Shown here: one piece after another, positions 45,967-57,910 of the stretch
Numbering within the stretch: the stretch's first letter is position 1
Layout of the letters: every line of letters starts with the position of its first letter
Origin: Mesostigma viride
Taxonomy: Eukaryota; Streptophyta; Mesostigmatophyceae; Mesostigmatales; Mesostigmataceae
Assembly: GCA_009746045.1 (NCBI GenBank)
Contig: RPFO01000406.1
Coordinates: forward strand, 3,531,701-3,595,700
Length of the DNA: 64,000 nt
Reading direction: 5' to 3'
Made by a program: the position numbers and the translations under genes
Notes under the pieces: model-generated
Told to the model about the DNA's origin: nothing
Seen by the model: only the letters and a program-made list of their open reading frames with translations
The model's database searches: none

Positions 45967-46867
45967 ATGGCACTCCCGCGAACAAAAAAATGGCCTGTAT
46001 GATCTTTAGGTCGTACTGTATAAAATCAATTTCTTGAGTTTGGTCAGAAAATTCGAACGAAAACGTAAATGCCATGCGTGGGCGCAAGCCGCCATGGCCA
46101 GGTCGTCGTTTTCCGGAATGCACGTTGTACGTAAAAAGGTAGGTCAGGCAGTGCTTTAAGTATTAAAGGTTTTTTGGCACGCGTCAGTCGGCTGACGCGC
46201 CGCCATTGGCGGCACGTCAGCCCATAGCAGTTGGGGGCGGGGCCCAGCTAGGGCCTATAAGGCGGAACTACCCTCAGGCCTCAAGTAATGTACCGGGGGA
46301 TTGGGGGTGCGGCAGTCACATTATAATAGTTACCCTACAATAAGGGCAACAAAACTTTAAACAAAATATTTTTTATGATCAAAATGAGCTTGAGATTTAG
46401 ATAGTAAGTGATTGGTACTTGATGCCTCAAGCTCAAACAAAAGCTAGCACGTCTGGATGTGTATAAAACAAGAGGCTGCCCTTAGCTACGGATTATAAGA
46501 CAAACTGTCTAGCCCCTGGATCCATTGTTGTCAAGACTCAAGACAGGTACCAGCGCTGACTGCACCTCCCGGGGCTTGTGCCTCTAGCCTCACCGCTAGC
46601 CACTATCAGGACTTCAGTATGTATAGCTCCAACTCATCATCCTCGGTTGATCTTTTCCTCTGGTTCCGCCTTTCTAGCTCCCTCACGGCCTTGGTTACAT
46701 CGACAAGAGCGGGACTACTGGCTGGGTCCTGCCCCGTCGGCGGTTTGCCTCTTGCAATATGACAAAATCGCCACCGAATGAAACCTTTTTAGGAATCCGC
46801 CTCCTTTCGACCCCATGGCCAGATGTGCCCAAAGCCCAAAACTTCGCTGAAGATCCTCAAGTCAGGT
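45967..46867 (+). other. Intronic sequence, no gene
   Basis: Contains an inverted repeat near 46181-46200 (ACGCGTCAGTCGGCTGACGCG). A similar palindrome (GCGTCAGCCCGCTGACGC) sits near 53721-53738. Nothing coding recognised. Confidence 0.5.
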
Positions 46868-47210
46868 ATTTGTTAAGCTTCGCTCATTTCATATATGACG
46901 CGTGTACGGGCTCAAAGGGGACCGACCTGCCGTAAGTAACGTAAGACTAGCGCTTGTCAGTGACGAGGGTACTGCACCGGCCGGCCCTTTTTGTGCCGAG
47001 GCTGAGTGTGGTTCCGGAGTGCAGGCCTAGGTAGCTTCTAACGTACGTCACTAGACCTTGTACCTGCGCCAGCCGCCAGGCGTGGCGCAACTGTGATGGG
47101 CAGTCAGTACACCTTGTACCTGCGCCAGCCGGCAGGCCTGCGTGGCGCAATGTGAATGATAGTCAGTACTTAGAGTGGTGTAGGGGACGTAGGGAGGCGT
47201 CTTTTCAGCT

Positions 47211-48108
47211 TCGCAACTTTATCCCAGCATTTGCTGGCAAGGTCGGCTGGCCGGTATGGCGGCTGCGCTGAATGTAAGACGATGCTATCGCCCTCTCCAG
47301 GCGTGGAGAGGCCTAGAATAAATTTCTAATATATGTTCGCCACCAACCGTTACAGGCCACGGTAATGGTTGGTGGAGTGGAGGTTCTACGATTTGAGTAG
47401 AAGTGTGTGATTTCCGGCGCTGTGATTTCCGTGGACTTTTCGTGCTAGTGATATGTAGACTCGGCATGGACATGTGCTACACTAGACGTGACGGGCTCAC
47501 ACCCGGGCAGCCTCCTGGTTTGTCTGTAATATGAAGGCAGATGGTGCGCAAGGATAGATGGCAAGTAGTGATGAAGGAGACCACCCCCAACCCTGTGGGG
47601 GCTCCGCGTGTGACCAACTATGGCATTCATAGCGATTCGGGCCGCGGTGCCCACACCCCTGTAACTAGGACCTAGATACCTTACACCATCCATTCCATCC
47701 CATGTTCCCCTCCCACTGAGGACTTGTGCTCACGTGACGCGGTCACGTGTCTATTAATTAATTAATGAATTCCGGCGCTGGGCCCACTGACGATTCCCCT
47801 CTACCCCTGGGTGCGGCAAGCAGCTTCCTGACACGGGGGGAGCTGCGATTTAAGTCGGACAACGTCAGGGAAGGAGCCATACAGGCCAGGGCCAGCTGCT
47901 ACGGTGGAAAGAATCACAGGTGGAGGCGAATCTACGGTTAACGTGGAGATGGCTAGCGCGGGGTGCCAGGGTAGCCCATAACTGCCAAGAGCCTGACAGC
48001 GGACCCGATCTTTCGGCCTGTGGCCAGACGGGAGTTTCGGGGAGGATGCGGGGCTGGAGCAAATCTTGGTGGGAGGAGCGGGCTCTTCACCATAATTGCC
48101 CACTTTTT
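47211..48108 (+). other. Non-repeated stretch inside the array
   Basis: Contains an inverted repeat CACGTGACGCGGTCACGTG near 47733-47751 and TTAATTAATTAAT after it. No gene recognised. Confidence 0.45.
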
Positions 48109-49725
48109 CAGCAAAGAATGTTCGCCTGGCGAGGCTGAAATTCGGGCGGGGATGTTTTACCGCCTTTGTTTTCATTCTGTATGATGCATCATTGATAGGA
48201 AAGGCAATAAAGAGTTTGGTTCAGCCAGGGGGGCATATCTATGCCATAAAAATTTCCTACAAAAACACAAGCCCTGGTCGGGGCCTTGGCTGAGCAGTTT
48301 CCAAGCCAAGGCCTTGGTAGGGTAGAGGGCCTATCGCCACAATGGCTTCAATGCCGGGAAATCCCAGCCTCGGGGGTGGGGCTGGTGATGGGTCGTGGGC
48401 TGGTGAGAGACGGTCCGGCCCGGGTGTACTGTAAGGCCTAATGAGCAGCCGCTGGAAACCGCCCCCATAACGGGGGGAACGACATGGGTGCCGCCCTGCG
48501 TCTGCCGGGAAACCGTAGCGGCCACACGGGGGCGGCAGTACAGCCGCGGCAGCGTGCGGGAGGGGGGCCATGGGCGGAAAGAAACTCGGCACGAAGGTTG
48601 GCAACAGCCTTTGTGGCCATGTAGGAGGTGTGTGGGCAACACCTTGTGTGCGAGTATGCTGGGCCCCCAGCCTGGTGCTACAATAACCAACTTGATAATG
48701 ATGTGCACTGAGTTTGAAGGTCTGGTATATAGGCTGTCCGTACAAAGCCTAGCACACAAAATTGTAAAATAAATGTTTCTCTTGGTGGGAAGGAACTCCA
48801 ATGGACCAAAAACAAGAAATGTATTTGTTGAGCTTCGCTCATTTTATATATGTATGACGCGTGTACGGGCTCAAAGGGGACCGACCTGCCGTAGGTAACG
48901 TAAGGCTAGCGCTTGTCACGAGGGTACTGCACCGGCCGGCCCTTTTTGTGCCGAGGCTGAGTGTGGTTCCGGAGTGCAGGCCTAGGTAGCTTCTAGCGTA
49001 CGTCACTAGACCTTGTACCTGCGCCAGCCGCCAGGTGTGGCGCAACTGTGATGGGCAGTCAGTACACCTTGTACCTGCGCCAGCCGGCAGGCCTGCGTGG
49101 CGCAATGTGAATGATAGTCAGTACTTAGTAGAGTGGTGTAGGGGACGTAGGGAGGCCTCTTTTCAGCTCCCACCCACCCACCCACCCACCCACCCACCCA
49201 CGCTGCTAAGAGGGGCAACACCTTGTGTTCGAGTATGCTGGGCCCCCAGCATGGTGCTACAATAACCAACTTGATAATGATGTGCACTGAGTTTGAAGGT
49301 GCGGTATAGGCTGTCCGTATAAAGCCTAGCACACAAAAATGTAAAATAAAATTTTTCTTGGTGGGAAGGAACTCGAATGGACCAAAAACAAGAAATGTAT
49401 AAGTCAAACTAATGCAGAAATACGAAAAAATTGTTGAGCTTCGAACGCTCATTTTATATATGTATGACGCGTGTACGGGCTCAAAGGGGACCGACCTGCC
49501 GTAGGTAGCGTAAGACTAGCGCTTGTCAGTGACGAGGGTACTGCACCGGCCGGCCCTTTTTGTGCCGAGGCTGAGTGTGGTTCCGGAGTGCAGGCCTAGG
49601 TAGCTTCTAGCGTACGTCACTAGACCTTGTACCTGCGCCAGCCGCCAGGCGTGGCGCAACTGTGATGGGCAGTCGGTGCACCTTGTACCTGCGCCAGCCG
49701 GCAGGCCTGCGTGGCGCAATGTGAA

Positions 49726-51179
49726 CAGTGTACAGGCATACGGCGTATAATACGCCATACGATGCTTATTATACGCCATACGCAAGATTTGCGTATGAAA
49801 ATGGGCAAAAAAATACGCACGGCGTATTTTTTGCGTATTTGTTTGCGTATGAACCGTGTTCGAAGTAGCTTCTGGCATCATCAGGACGGCACGTGGAGCC
49901 GGAACTAGACTGAGGCGACCTGTAACTCCGCGACAAATAAACGGGCATGCAGGTGCCAAGCTGGCCGTGTATGACTGTACTTTTACGTGCATTATTGCTG
50001 CGTGTCGGACTAGGGTCTAGGAGGCCAAGGACGAGGAATTTAGGTGACGAAGTTATGTTGTCTGCCAAAAAGGGCCCCCATCTGGCACCTAACATTTAAT
50101 CGTAGCACAACTGACGTCCAGGCACCATGGCTAGCGACGGTGATGGTGTGGGTCTATGGAACACGATGATGATCAATGGGGCCGACGAGATGCAGGCCGT
50201 ATTCGAGACTGTCTGGACACACATCGTGAAAGAACTGACTCTCAACAAGAAAGGGCAGCCGACAGGTAACTAAAAGCTCAGTGACGTGCACACTTTTGGA
50301 TGCAAAATTCTCGGGTTCTACCACCCGAGCAAGGCTAGCACCCGCCATATCATGGGCGCCAGTGTATGCGAAAGAGGCAAGAGTGAGCGAGTGCAAGAGG
50401 CCGCCGGAGGCATTACGTCGCAGGCTGCGGGGTATTTGGTGTGACTCGCGATGCACATAAATGCCTTATTTAGCCATGCAGGCTGCTGCTAGCCAGCCAC
50501 CGTACCACATGTGTTAATGGTTTAGGGAAGCTGGGTCAGGTTGCTGGCATGCATGGTATCCTGGACGCTAGTCACATCGTTGGCAGCCCGTATGGATTCT
50601 TGCTTCATGTAGATCAATATTGCATGGTGGCCCACCACGAGTAGGCAAGATGTCTGTTTCTGGCACAATGTCTTACGACTTTTGGCAAGTTGGCCAACTG
50701 ACCGTGTGCTGTATTTCAGTCCTAGTATATAGCAATTCCATGCTGCCAGAGGTGACGTGGTTTTAAGTTCAACATACAGTAATGGTGGCAGCAATCTCTA
50801 TACATCTGCAAGTGTCATTGCGCATGCATATCTACTTGTGTTATTATCCTTTTCAGGTGTGCACTGATTGTGCATACAACTTTGTTATGGTGTGCTTTTA
50901 ACAGACTTAATAATTAAACATGACAATGCTTGTACTTGTAAGCAGCAACGGTAATGCCAATGTCATGAGATGATGTGTCACATATAGGCATGTGGTGCAT
51001 TGCAAGAACACAAAGAAAACATGCCTGATTGGTCAGAATGTTGAGGAACCCCCTGAACCATTAAAAGAACTGCATTTCAAGAGTCACCGTACGATTTGCG
51101 TATAATACCCCGTACGAGCGTATTATGCCCAATACCCATGGGCCCCGTACGATTGCGTATTGCGTATGCCTGTACACTG
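49726..51179. mobile_element. hAT-like transposon, 1454 bp, with 8-bp target duplication
   Basis: Ends are CAGTGTACAGGCATACG and, on the other strand, CAGTGTACAGGCATACGC. The flanks carry the exact duplication AATGTGAA at 49718-49725 and 51180-51187; other copies of the host repeat have one AATGTGAA at this place. Eight-base duplication and CA-G-starting ends are those of the hAT superfamily. Both ends hold many CGTAT/ATACG subterminal motifs. A possible first exon is at 50127-50265. Too short for a full transposase, so non-autonomous. Confidence 0.85.
50127..50265 (+). pseudogene. Possible first exon of a hAT transposase remnant
   Basis: ATG at 50127 (context CACCATGG) opens MASDGDGVGLWNTMMING, then FETVWTHIVKELTLNKKGQ, ending at CAG|GTAACT, a possible donor. 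VWTHIVKE-LTLNKKG could be the start of a BED-type finger, whose Cys and His pairs would be in a following, missing exon. Weak. Confidence 0.3.
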
Positions 51180-52289
51180 AATGTGAATGATAGTCAGTAC
51201 TAGTCGAGTGGTGTAGGGGACGTAGGGAGGCCTCTTTTCAGCTCCCACCCACCCACCCACCCACCCACCCACCCTCCCACCCACCCACCCACCCACCCAC
51301 CCACGCTGCCAAGAGGGGCAACTTCTTGTGTTCGAGTATGCTGGGCCCCCAGCATGGTGCTACAATAACCAACTTGATAATGATGTGCACTGAGTTTGAA
51401 GGTGTGGTATAGGCTGTCCGTATAAAGCCTAGCACACAAAAATGTAGAATAAAGGTTTCTCTTGGTGGGAAGGAACTGGAATGGACCAAGAACAAGAAAT
51501 GTATGGACCAGTTTCAGCAAAGAATGTTCGCCTGGCGAGGCTGAAATTCGGGCGGGGATGTTTTACCGCCTTTGTTTTTATCCTGTATGATGCATTATTG
51601 GAAAAGAAATTAAGAGTTCGGTTCAGCCAGGGGGGCATATCTATGCCATAAAAATTTCCTACAAAAACACAAGCCCTGGTCGGGGCCTTGGCTGAGCAGT
51701 TTCCAAGCCAAGGCCTTGGTAGGGTAGAGGGCCTATCGCCACAATGGCTTCAATGCCGGGAAATCCCAGCCTCGGGGGTGGGGCTGGTGATGGGTCGTGG
51801 GCTGGTGAGAGACGGTCCGGCCCGGGTGTACTGTAAGGCCTAATGAGCAGCCGCTGGAAACCGCCCCCATAACGGGGGGAACGACATGGGTGCCGCCCTG
51901 CGTCTGCCGGGAAACCGTAGCGGCCACACGGGGGCGGCAGTACAGCCGCGGCAGCGTGCGGGAGGGGGGCCATGGGCGGAAAGAAACTCGGCACGAAGGT
52001 TGGCAACAGCCTTTGTGGCCATGTAGGAGGTGTGTGGGCAACACCTTGTGTGCGAGTATGCTGGGCCCCCAGCCTGGTGCTACAATAACCAACTTGATAA
52101 TGATGTGCACTGAGTTTGAAGGTCTGGTATATAGGCTGTCCGTATAAAGCCTAGCACACAAAATTGTAAAATAAATGTTTCTCTTGGTGGGAAGGAACTC
52201 CAATGGACCAAAAACAAGAAATGTATTTGTTGAGCTTCGCTCATTTAAAATGATAAATTACGAAGGTGAGATGGGCATGCAACATAATA

Positions 52290-52600
52290 AGGAAACCCCC
52301 GAAAAGAAGAAGAACCCTGAAGAAATAGTAATCTGACACGGACATCCAAGGATCACGCCAGCTGCACAAGGTACAAACAACTAACTACATCAAAAAACTA
52401 CCACGCGCAGCCACATCGCTGCCGGCCCACCATGCAGGCCTGGGAGGGATCTAGACCGCATGGGTCGCGACAAAGTCGGCCCGGGTGCAGCGGAATAACA
52501 CATCAGCCACGGTGCGAGTGAGGGCGAGTGACAGGCGCTGCTGCCAATATGAGGACCACATGCGGGCAGACCACGGGGCAAGCTGACCCTCGAGGTCGAG
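52290..52600 (-). pseudogene. LINE-like ORF2 tail fragment 1
   Basis: On minus: PWSARMWSSYWQQRLSLALT then ADVLFRCTRADFVATHAV and stop. It matches the fragments near 54090-54200 and 56930-57090. Such W-x-x-Y-W-x-Q-R-L-S segments end many algal LINE-type RT proteins. Followed by AT-rich 3' sequence. Confidence 0.5.
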
Positions 52601-53157
52601 GCGTCATTTTATATATGACGTGTGGACGGGCTCAAAGGAGACCGACCTGCCGTAGGTAGCGTAAGACTAGCGCTTGTCACGAGGGTACTGCACTGGCCGG
52701 CCCTTTTTTGTGCCGAGGCTGAGTGTGGTTCCGGAGTGCAGGCCTAGGTAGCTTCTAGCGTACGTCACTAGACCTTGTTACCTGCGCCAGCCGCCAGGCG
52801 TGGCGCAACTGTGATGGGCAATCAGTACACCTTGTACCTGCGCCAGCCGGCAGGCCTGCGTGGCGCAATGTGAATGATAGTCAGTACTTAGTAGAGTGGT
52901 GTAGGGGACGTAGGGAGGCCTCTTTTCAGCTCCCACCCACCCACCCACGCTGCTAAGAGGGGCAACACCTTGTGTTCGAGTATGCTGGGCCCCCAGCATG
53001 GTGCTACAATAACCAACTTGACAATGATGTGCACTGTCAGAGTTTGAAGGTGCGGTATAGGCTGTCCGTATAAAGCCTGCTATGTAGCACACAAAAATGT
53101 AAAATAAATGTTTTTCTTGGTGGGAAGGAACTCGAATGGACCAAGAACAAAAAATGT

Positions 53158-53929
53158 ATTGTTGCGTAGACTTACGGATAGGCCACTGAGGCTGATCGAC
53201 GACTTTTTTTCCTACCGCCTCAGCATGATACCTAAACCGATGCAACCTGCAGGTTGCAAGAAAAGTAGAAAACGCTCCTACGAAATAGCAGCTGCTATTA
53301 AAATGCATCCATCGTGAGTTTACATATGCTTTGCTTACACAGTATCCACTAGCGCTGCGATGGCTATCGCCACCTCGGTGGCTGCACCAAATAATTATGT
53401 TGTCGCGCGTTGGCAAGCCAGGCATGGACGGGCCGGAAGGTCTTAGCATACAGTCACCGAACGTTCCAAAGGTGAGACACGGCCAAGTGCGGCCTACATT
53501 TCAGTCAGTCAAAATCAGTTTCAGTCAGTGCACGAAAATCTCAAGTACGATTCGGTGGGCCTGGATGGGCTTTTTTAATACTTACAACTATGTACGAACA
53601 GTACAGGCGCGGCGAATAGAGGTTGACACGGCGAACCTGTGGCCAAGGCACATGACGCGTGAGGACTTGGTGCAGCTTGGCGCACGCCATCTGGACGACT
53701 GACGCGCAGCCTAAATTTACGCGTCAGCCCGCTGACGCGCGGGGTAAAATTCCCATCGCGTACATAAGAGCTGGATCGAGCGTCATCCCGCTGACGCATG
53801 CGTCACGTTTCTAATAACACTGCCCTGACCCCTTGTACTTTGACCGGCCAGAACACCTCTATAACTTAGTCAGAAGTATGCAAACCCTAGTGTCATGCTG
53901 TGCAGAAAAATATAAACTTTAGAAATAGG
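53158..53929 (+). other. Intronic sequence, nothing firmly recognised
   Basis: Contains palindromic GCGTCAGCCCGCTGACGC-type sequences at 53700-53810. No supported gene. Confidence 0.45.
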
Positions 53930-54480
53930 TTTGGGCTCTAAGGTTAAGAAACCTAAAAAGAAAATTATCTGACACAGGCATGCAAGAATCATGCCAGCTG
54001 CACAAAAGTACGACACGCAGCAACATAGCTTCCGGCCCAGTGCCAGGCCTAGGAAGGCTCTATCTAGACAGCATGGGTCGCGACAAAGTTGGCCCGGGGG
54101 CGGCGGAAAAAAACATCAGCCACGATGCGAGTGGGGGCGAGGGACAGGCGCTGCCGCGCCAATACGAGGACCACGTCCGGGCAGACTACGGGGCGGTCTG
54201 ACCATCAAGGTCAAGGTGGTCTTCACGATGCTGGCAGCACTCGTGGAAAAACTTCGCCGTCCTGGGGCCCATGGCCCCAAACTTCTCAAGGACAAAGGGG
54301 ATGACGCTGTCACTGGGGCCCCACAAATGTTGCCGTAGGATGCAAACTTGTCGCGCTCAGCCACAGTGGCAGCAGCGCCGGCATCCACCGCCGCCCAGAG
54401 GATGTGGCAACCGGAGAGCGGCCAAGCCACCGAGAGATCGATGAGCAGGTGGCAAACCTGCCCATCGTACATAGTCGAGC
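53930..54480 (-). pseudogene. LINE-like ORF2 tail fragment 2
   Basis: On minus: CHLLIDLSVAWPLSGCHIL, AAATVAERDKFASYGN, then after a frame step VIPFVLEKFGAMGPRTAKFF, HECCQHREDHLDLDGQTA and a W-S-S-Y-W-R segment. The order matches the C-terminal end of LINE-type RT proteins (D-V-x-V segment, K-x-x-x-Y, then F-V-P-F-V-x-E-x-x-G-x-x-G). The RT core is not present. Confidence 0.55.
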
Positions 54481-54549
54481 ACGGTAAATTGGCGTACAGT
54501 AGTATATGGGGATCGGATCCCCAACAAGTGATATTAGCCTAGGTCGAGG

Positions 54550-54730
54550 GCACGTGGCATGGCGAATATTTTCCGCGCGAAAAAATTCACGTTACCGGGC
54601 TGTACCTTGACAAGTGGGTGCACGGTGCGCGCACCCCTTTCGGAAGTGGCCATGGCGACTGCGTTTAGGCAAAACTATCATAATAGGGCGATTGAAATGG
54701 CTAAAAAATGCTTGAATGATAAAAACGATG
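54550..54730 (+). repeat. Repeat shared with 41640-41830
   Basis: Common blocks: GGCATGGCGAATATTTTCC-like start, GTGCACGGTGCGCGCACCCC, GACTGCGTTTAGGCAAAAC. Same orientation, family unknown. Confidence 0.55.
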
Positions 54731-54949
54731 AGCTCATGATGATGGCTTGTGGCAGTTTTGGGATGCCACCAGTCCCCATAATTTGTTGTATTGCCAATAA
54801 AGTGAACAGAAACCCGGTAGCTCGAGGTAACGCACAATTAACCCGGCCATGCAAGTAGCAGGTCAAGGACCTGAATGCTGGCCTTGGTTGTGTTTCCTGA
54901 CCCCCTTTTCTTTTCGTTACCCCTTGCCGATATGCTCCCCCATATGCAG

Positions 54950-55459
54950 GTCCACCCAGCATGGATGCGCTTCCTTGAGCGCACATGGTCTGCCCTGTTT
55001 GGCGCACCTATCGGTGGCTCTTGGCGCGACACGGTCCCCGGCAGCCGATTTGTCGCCCGATATGGGTCGATATTTGAGGACTTCAAAGGGCTGCAGGGCA
55101 GCACGGAGCAGGAGCACCGCACGAGTGATGAAGCTGGCAGCTGGCGTGCCCGTCGGTCAGGCTGGAGTAAACGCATGGGCAGGCATCTGCAAACATCGTA
55201 TAAAGCAGTGGAACTGTCCAAGAGTATCTTTCTCGGCGTCGTTCTGGGCATATACGGTCCTGCAGGTTCCAACAATAAAGAGCACAAGGGTGGTGCCTGG
55301 GTCCAAGTTGCTGCAGGGCTCTCCCTAGTGGCTGCTCACCTGGCCATCCTCGCATGGAACAAACCCTACATCAGCCGCTTGAGCCAGGCAGCTGAGACTC
55401 TCTCAGTCACCTGCGAACTGCAGCTTTTCGTCATTCTACTCCTACTACTGGCGGGATGG
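54950..55459 (+). CDS. Exon 6: cytoplasmic linker and three membrane segments
   Basis: 170 codons, phase 0 at both ends (CATATGCAG|GTC and GGATGG|GTAAGT). The first part is basic and Trp-rich (WMRFLERTWSALFGAP, RFVARYGSIFEDFKG, WRARRSGWSKRMGR). Helices follow: VELSKSIFLGVVLGIYGPAG, WVQVAAGLSLVAAHLAILAW then NKPYI, and LQLFVILLLLLAGW. The R-Y-G-x-x-F-x-x-F element, a V-E-L-x-K-x-x-x-L-G-V-V-L-G helix and a helix ending W/R-x-P-Y are features shared with TRP-like/flavin-carrier membrane proteins. Part of the plus-strand gene spanning the window. Confidence 0.82.
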
Positions 55460-56619
55460 GTAAGTGTTTGAGTTGAATAGTCAGAGCTATAGTATATACA
55501 TATAAGCGACGGGGGTCAATGTGCTTCGGGGTGCATGTTGTCCAGCGGGTAATTTTTACCAGCTTGTTGCTGCGTGTTATCGCTTCAAACGGTCTCTGGA
55601 TGCACCGTGATTGGTCATGTAGTGGTCTAAGAAAGTTTCTTGCCTCATGGTCATTTTGTCTTTGCTGGTTTTGCTCTGCTCTCTTTCTTATATCAGTTTC
55701 CCCATAATAGTAGTATATAGATATTTATTGTGAATATAGAGCACTACATCGCGCCATGCGTGGGTGGCTGTTCAAGAAAATATGTGTGGAGGTTCATGAT
55801 GGAACACGTTTGAGACGTAACTGATAATTGCATTTAGTAATACTAGTCGCAATCAATTTAGCCAGGACCACATGCCACCGTTCCTGTCCACCAACCACAT
55901 CATGTGGACACCGTGGTGTTTACATACACACAGTGGTGGTTTCCACATAATGTGTACATCCTGGCAAGGATAGACCAACGTAGATTGCAGATCTTCCTCT
56001 TGTGCACAAAGGTGCACGAATTGTGAGAGCTCGATAGGCTGGCATGGAGATTGCGTAGCTTATCTGAATGACAGCGAGCACTGAGAATGCGTTACGCTAG
56101 CCAGATTCCATCAACACTCTCTAGTCGAGTAGTATGCCTGAATAGTACGCTAGCTTTAGGTCGTAGGACCCTGAACCTACAAATCATGACATAATGTGCC
56201 GGTTCTCGTAGCTTCGGCACTCTGCATTAGTCATTCCGTGACCAACAATGAGCCGTAAAATGACACGTGCTTGCTGCCCCGAACACTGAATAATACTCTG
56301 CCGATATTAATTATGGCCAGAATACAGCAGGCAGGTGCGATTACATAATAGGGAGGCAACCCTAACACCTCCGTTTACAATAGATTGCCTATATAAAATA
56401 TATAAAATATAGTAACGGCAGGCAGTTGGGCACACAGGGTGAAATTTACCTCTGTCAGTGGCCAGCAGAACCAGCACTGGTTCCTCTATCTCCATACCGC
56501 TGTCGATTTTTCGGGTGGTGTGTGCCTTGGTTCGTTCGGTCTTTTTCCCACTCTACGGTCAAGTGTGAGGACGCGGATGGGGCCGCTCTCTATGCGCCCA
56601 ACCACCGACCCGACACTAC

Positions 56620-57115
56620 CGCGCTCGACTAGGATGGGCAGGGTTGCCACCCAGTGCTTATCGATCAATGTCTCCGTGGCTTGGCGGCTCTCCGGCAGTC
56701 ACATCCTCCAGGCGGCTGTGGGTGTCGGCGTTGCTGCCGCAGCGTCCGAGCGCGACACGTTTGCCCCCTACTGCAATGTGGAGCCGGGCCACCGGAGCGC
56801 GGGTTCATCCCCTTTGTCCTTGAGGAGTTCGGGGCTCTGGGCCCCAAGATACTGTATCAGAGTTTTTCCACGAGTGCTGCTAGCGGCAGGGGCGTCACTG
56901 TAGACGGACTCAACCTCACTTAGGGCCAGACTGCCCCGTGGAATGCCTGGTTAAGCAGTCCTCGTATTGGCGGCAGTGCCTGCTCTTTGCCCTCACTCGC
57001 ACTGACGTGGCTGATTTGTTATTCCGCCGCGTCTGGAGGGCGCGCCGACTTTGTCGCGACCCATGCGGTGTAGATCGATCTTCCGCGGCCTGGTGGGCCG
57101 GCAGCGGTGTTGCTA
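56620..57115 (+). pseudogene. LINE-like ORF2 tail fragment 3
   Basis: Plus-strand copy of the same tail: QCLSINVSVAWRLSGSHIL, AAASERDTFAPYCN, then in another frame FIPFVLEEFGALGPKI, VDGLNLT and a degenerate W-x-S-x-x-x-R-I-G segment. Ends near CTGGTGGGCCGGCAGCG, as in fragment 1. Truncated at both ends. Confidence 0.5.
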
Positions 57116-57910
57116 CATGTAGTTGTACGCTAGTGTTGTGTTACAGTAGGGATACTATGCCCACCTACATGTAGCCACAACGTATCCCAGCCTGTTTTCT
57201 TTCATGTCCTGAAGATTTATTTTGTATGGACTGGGAATTCGATAGCTTTGATAGTAATAAGCTAGATGGATTGGGCTCAATGATCAATATTCATGTGCCG
57301 TAGTCCTATACTTGAACATGGATTACTTGTACCCTGAGTTTGCCTAGTGGCAACACGTATATGCTTGACAAGTGGTACACTTGTTTGATTCACAAGTGGC
57401 TATGGCCTAGTGGACAAGTGGTTGGTCCATGAGCTGACAAGTGTTGGAAGCTCATGATGACAAGTGGGTAGACTCATTGCGTGACTACCCTCCAGGGAGA
57501 AGAGATGTGTCACTCTATTAATCATGTTATGTGGCTCAATATTACGTAGATACTTGGCATCTGGCTACTATGCCAGCTCACTGGATCGTGTCTAGAATGC
57601 TCTAAGAATTTATTCATTCATTGATTTATTTACGCGTAACATCCATGGTCACGTGAGCATTAGTTCTCAAGGAAATGAATACATACATGGGATGTCCGGG
57701 TGGATGGATGTTCTAAGAATATGTATGCTACTAGGAATACTCCTGGAATATACTGAGAATATGCTAGGAACATGCTAGGATGTTTGTACAAGGTTCCATG
57801 ATGATGTCACTGCTGATGTCATCCTTCATGGCCTAAAAGGTATACAAGGAAACTGCCCCCTAAGGGAAGGTACCTCCATTCAACTTCCTATCAAGCTCTT
57901 CTCCAAATAA

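Larger units (their letters stand above)
46868..53157. repeat. Composite repeat array (units a, b, c)
   Basis: Unit a (TATATGACGCGTGTACGGGC to GAGGCCTCTTTTCAGC, about 330 bp) occurs at about 46868-47210, 48840-49170, 49443-49725 continuing at 51180-51240, and 52605-52930. Unit b (GGGCAACACCTTGTGT to AAGAAATGTAT, about 205 bp) occurs at 48628-48820, 49213-49400, 51315-51503, 52037-52225 and 52962-53157. Unit c (AGCAAAGAATGTTCGCCTGG to GCCATGTAGGAGGTGTGTG, about 520 bp) occurs at 48109-48627 and 51513-52036, nearly identical. Short CCCA runs link a to b. Unit a holds an internal duplication around CTTGTACCTGCGCCAGCCG. No protein is evident; class unknown. Confidence 0.8.
40086..54949 (+). other. 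Intron 5 (14,864 bp)
   Basis: Donor GTACGT, acceptor CATATGCAG, phase 0 on both sides. It holds a solo DIRS A-B element, DIRS copy 2, a composite repeat array with a hAT-like element, and LINE-like tails. 40086-40836 has no recognisable gene. Confidence 0.7.

Noticed and set aside
48257-48801. Minus-strand frames of 156-162 codons, repeated at 51659-52203
   Set aside because: Duplicated because the underlying unit c-b is duplicated. No conserved domain, and two overlapping frames are equally long.
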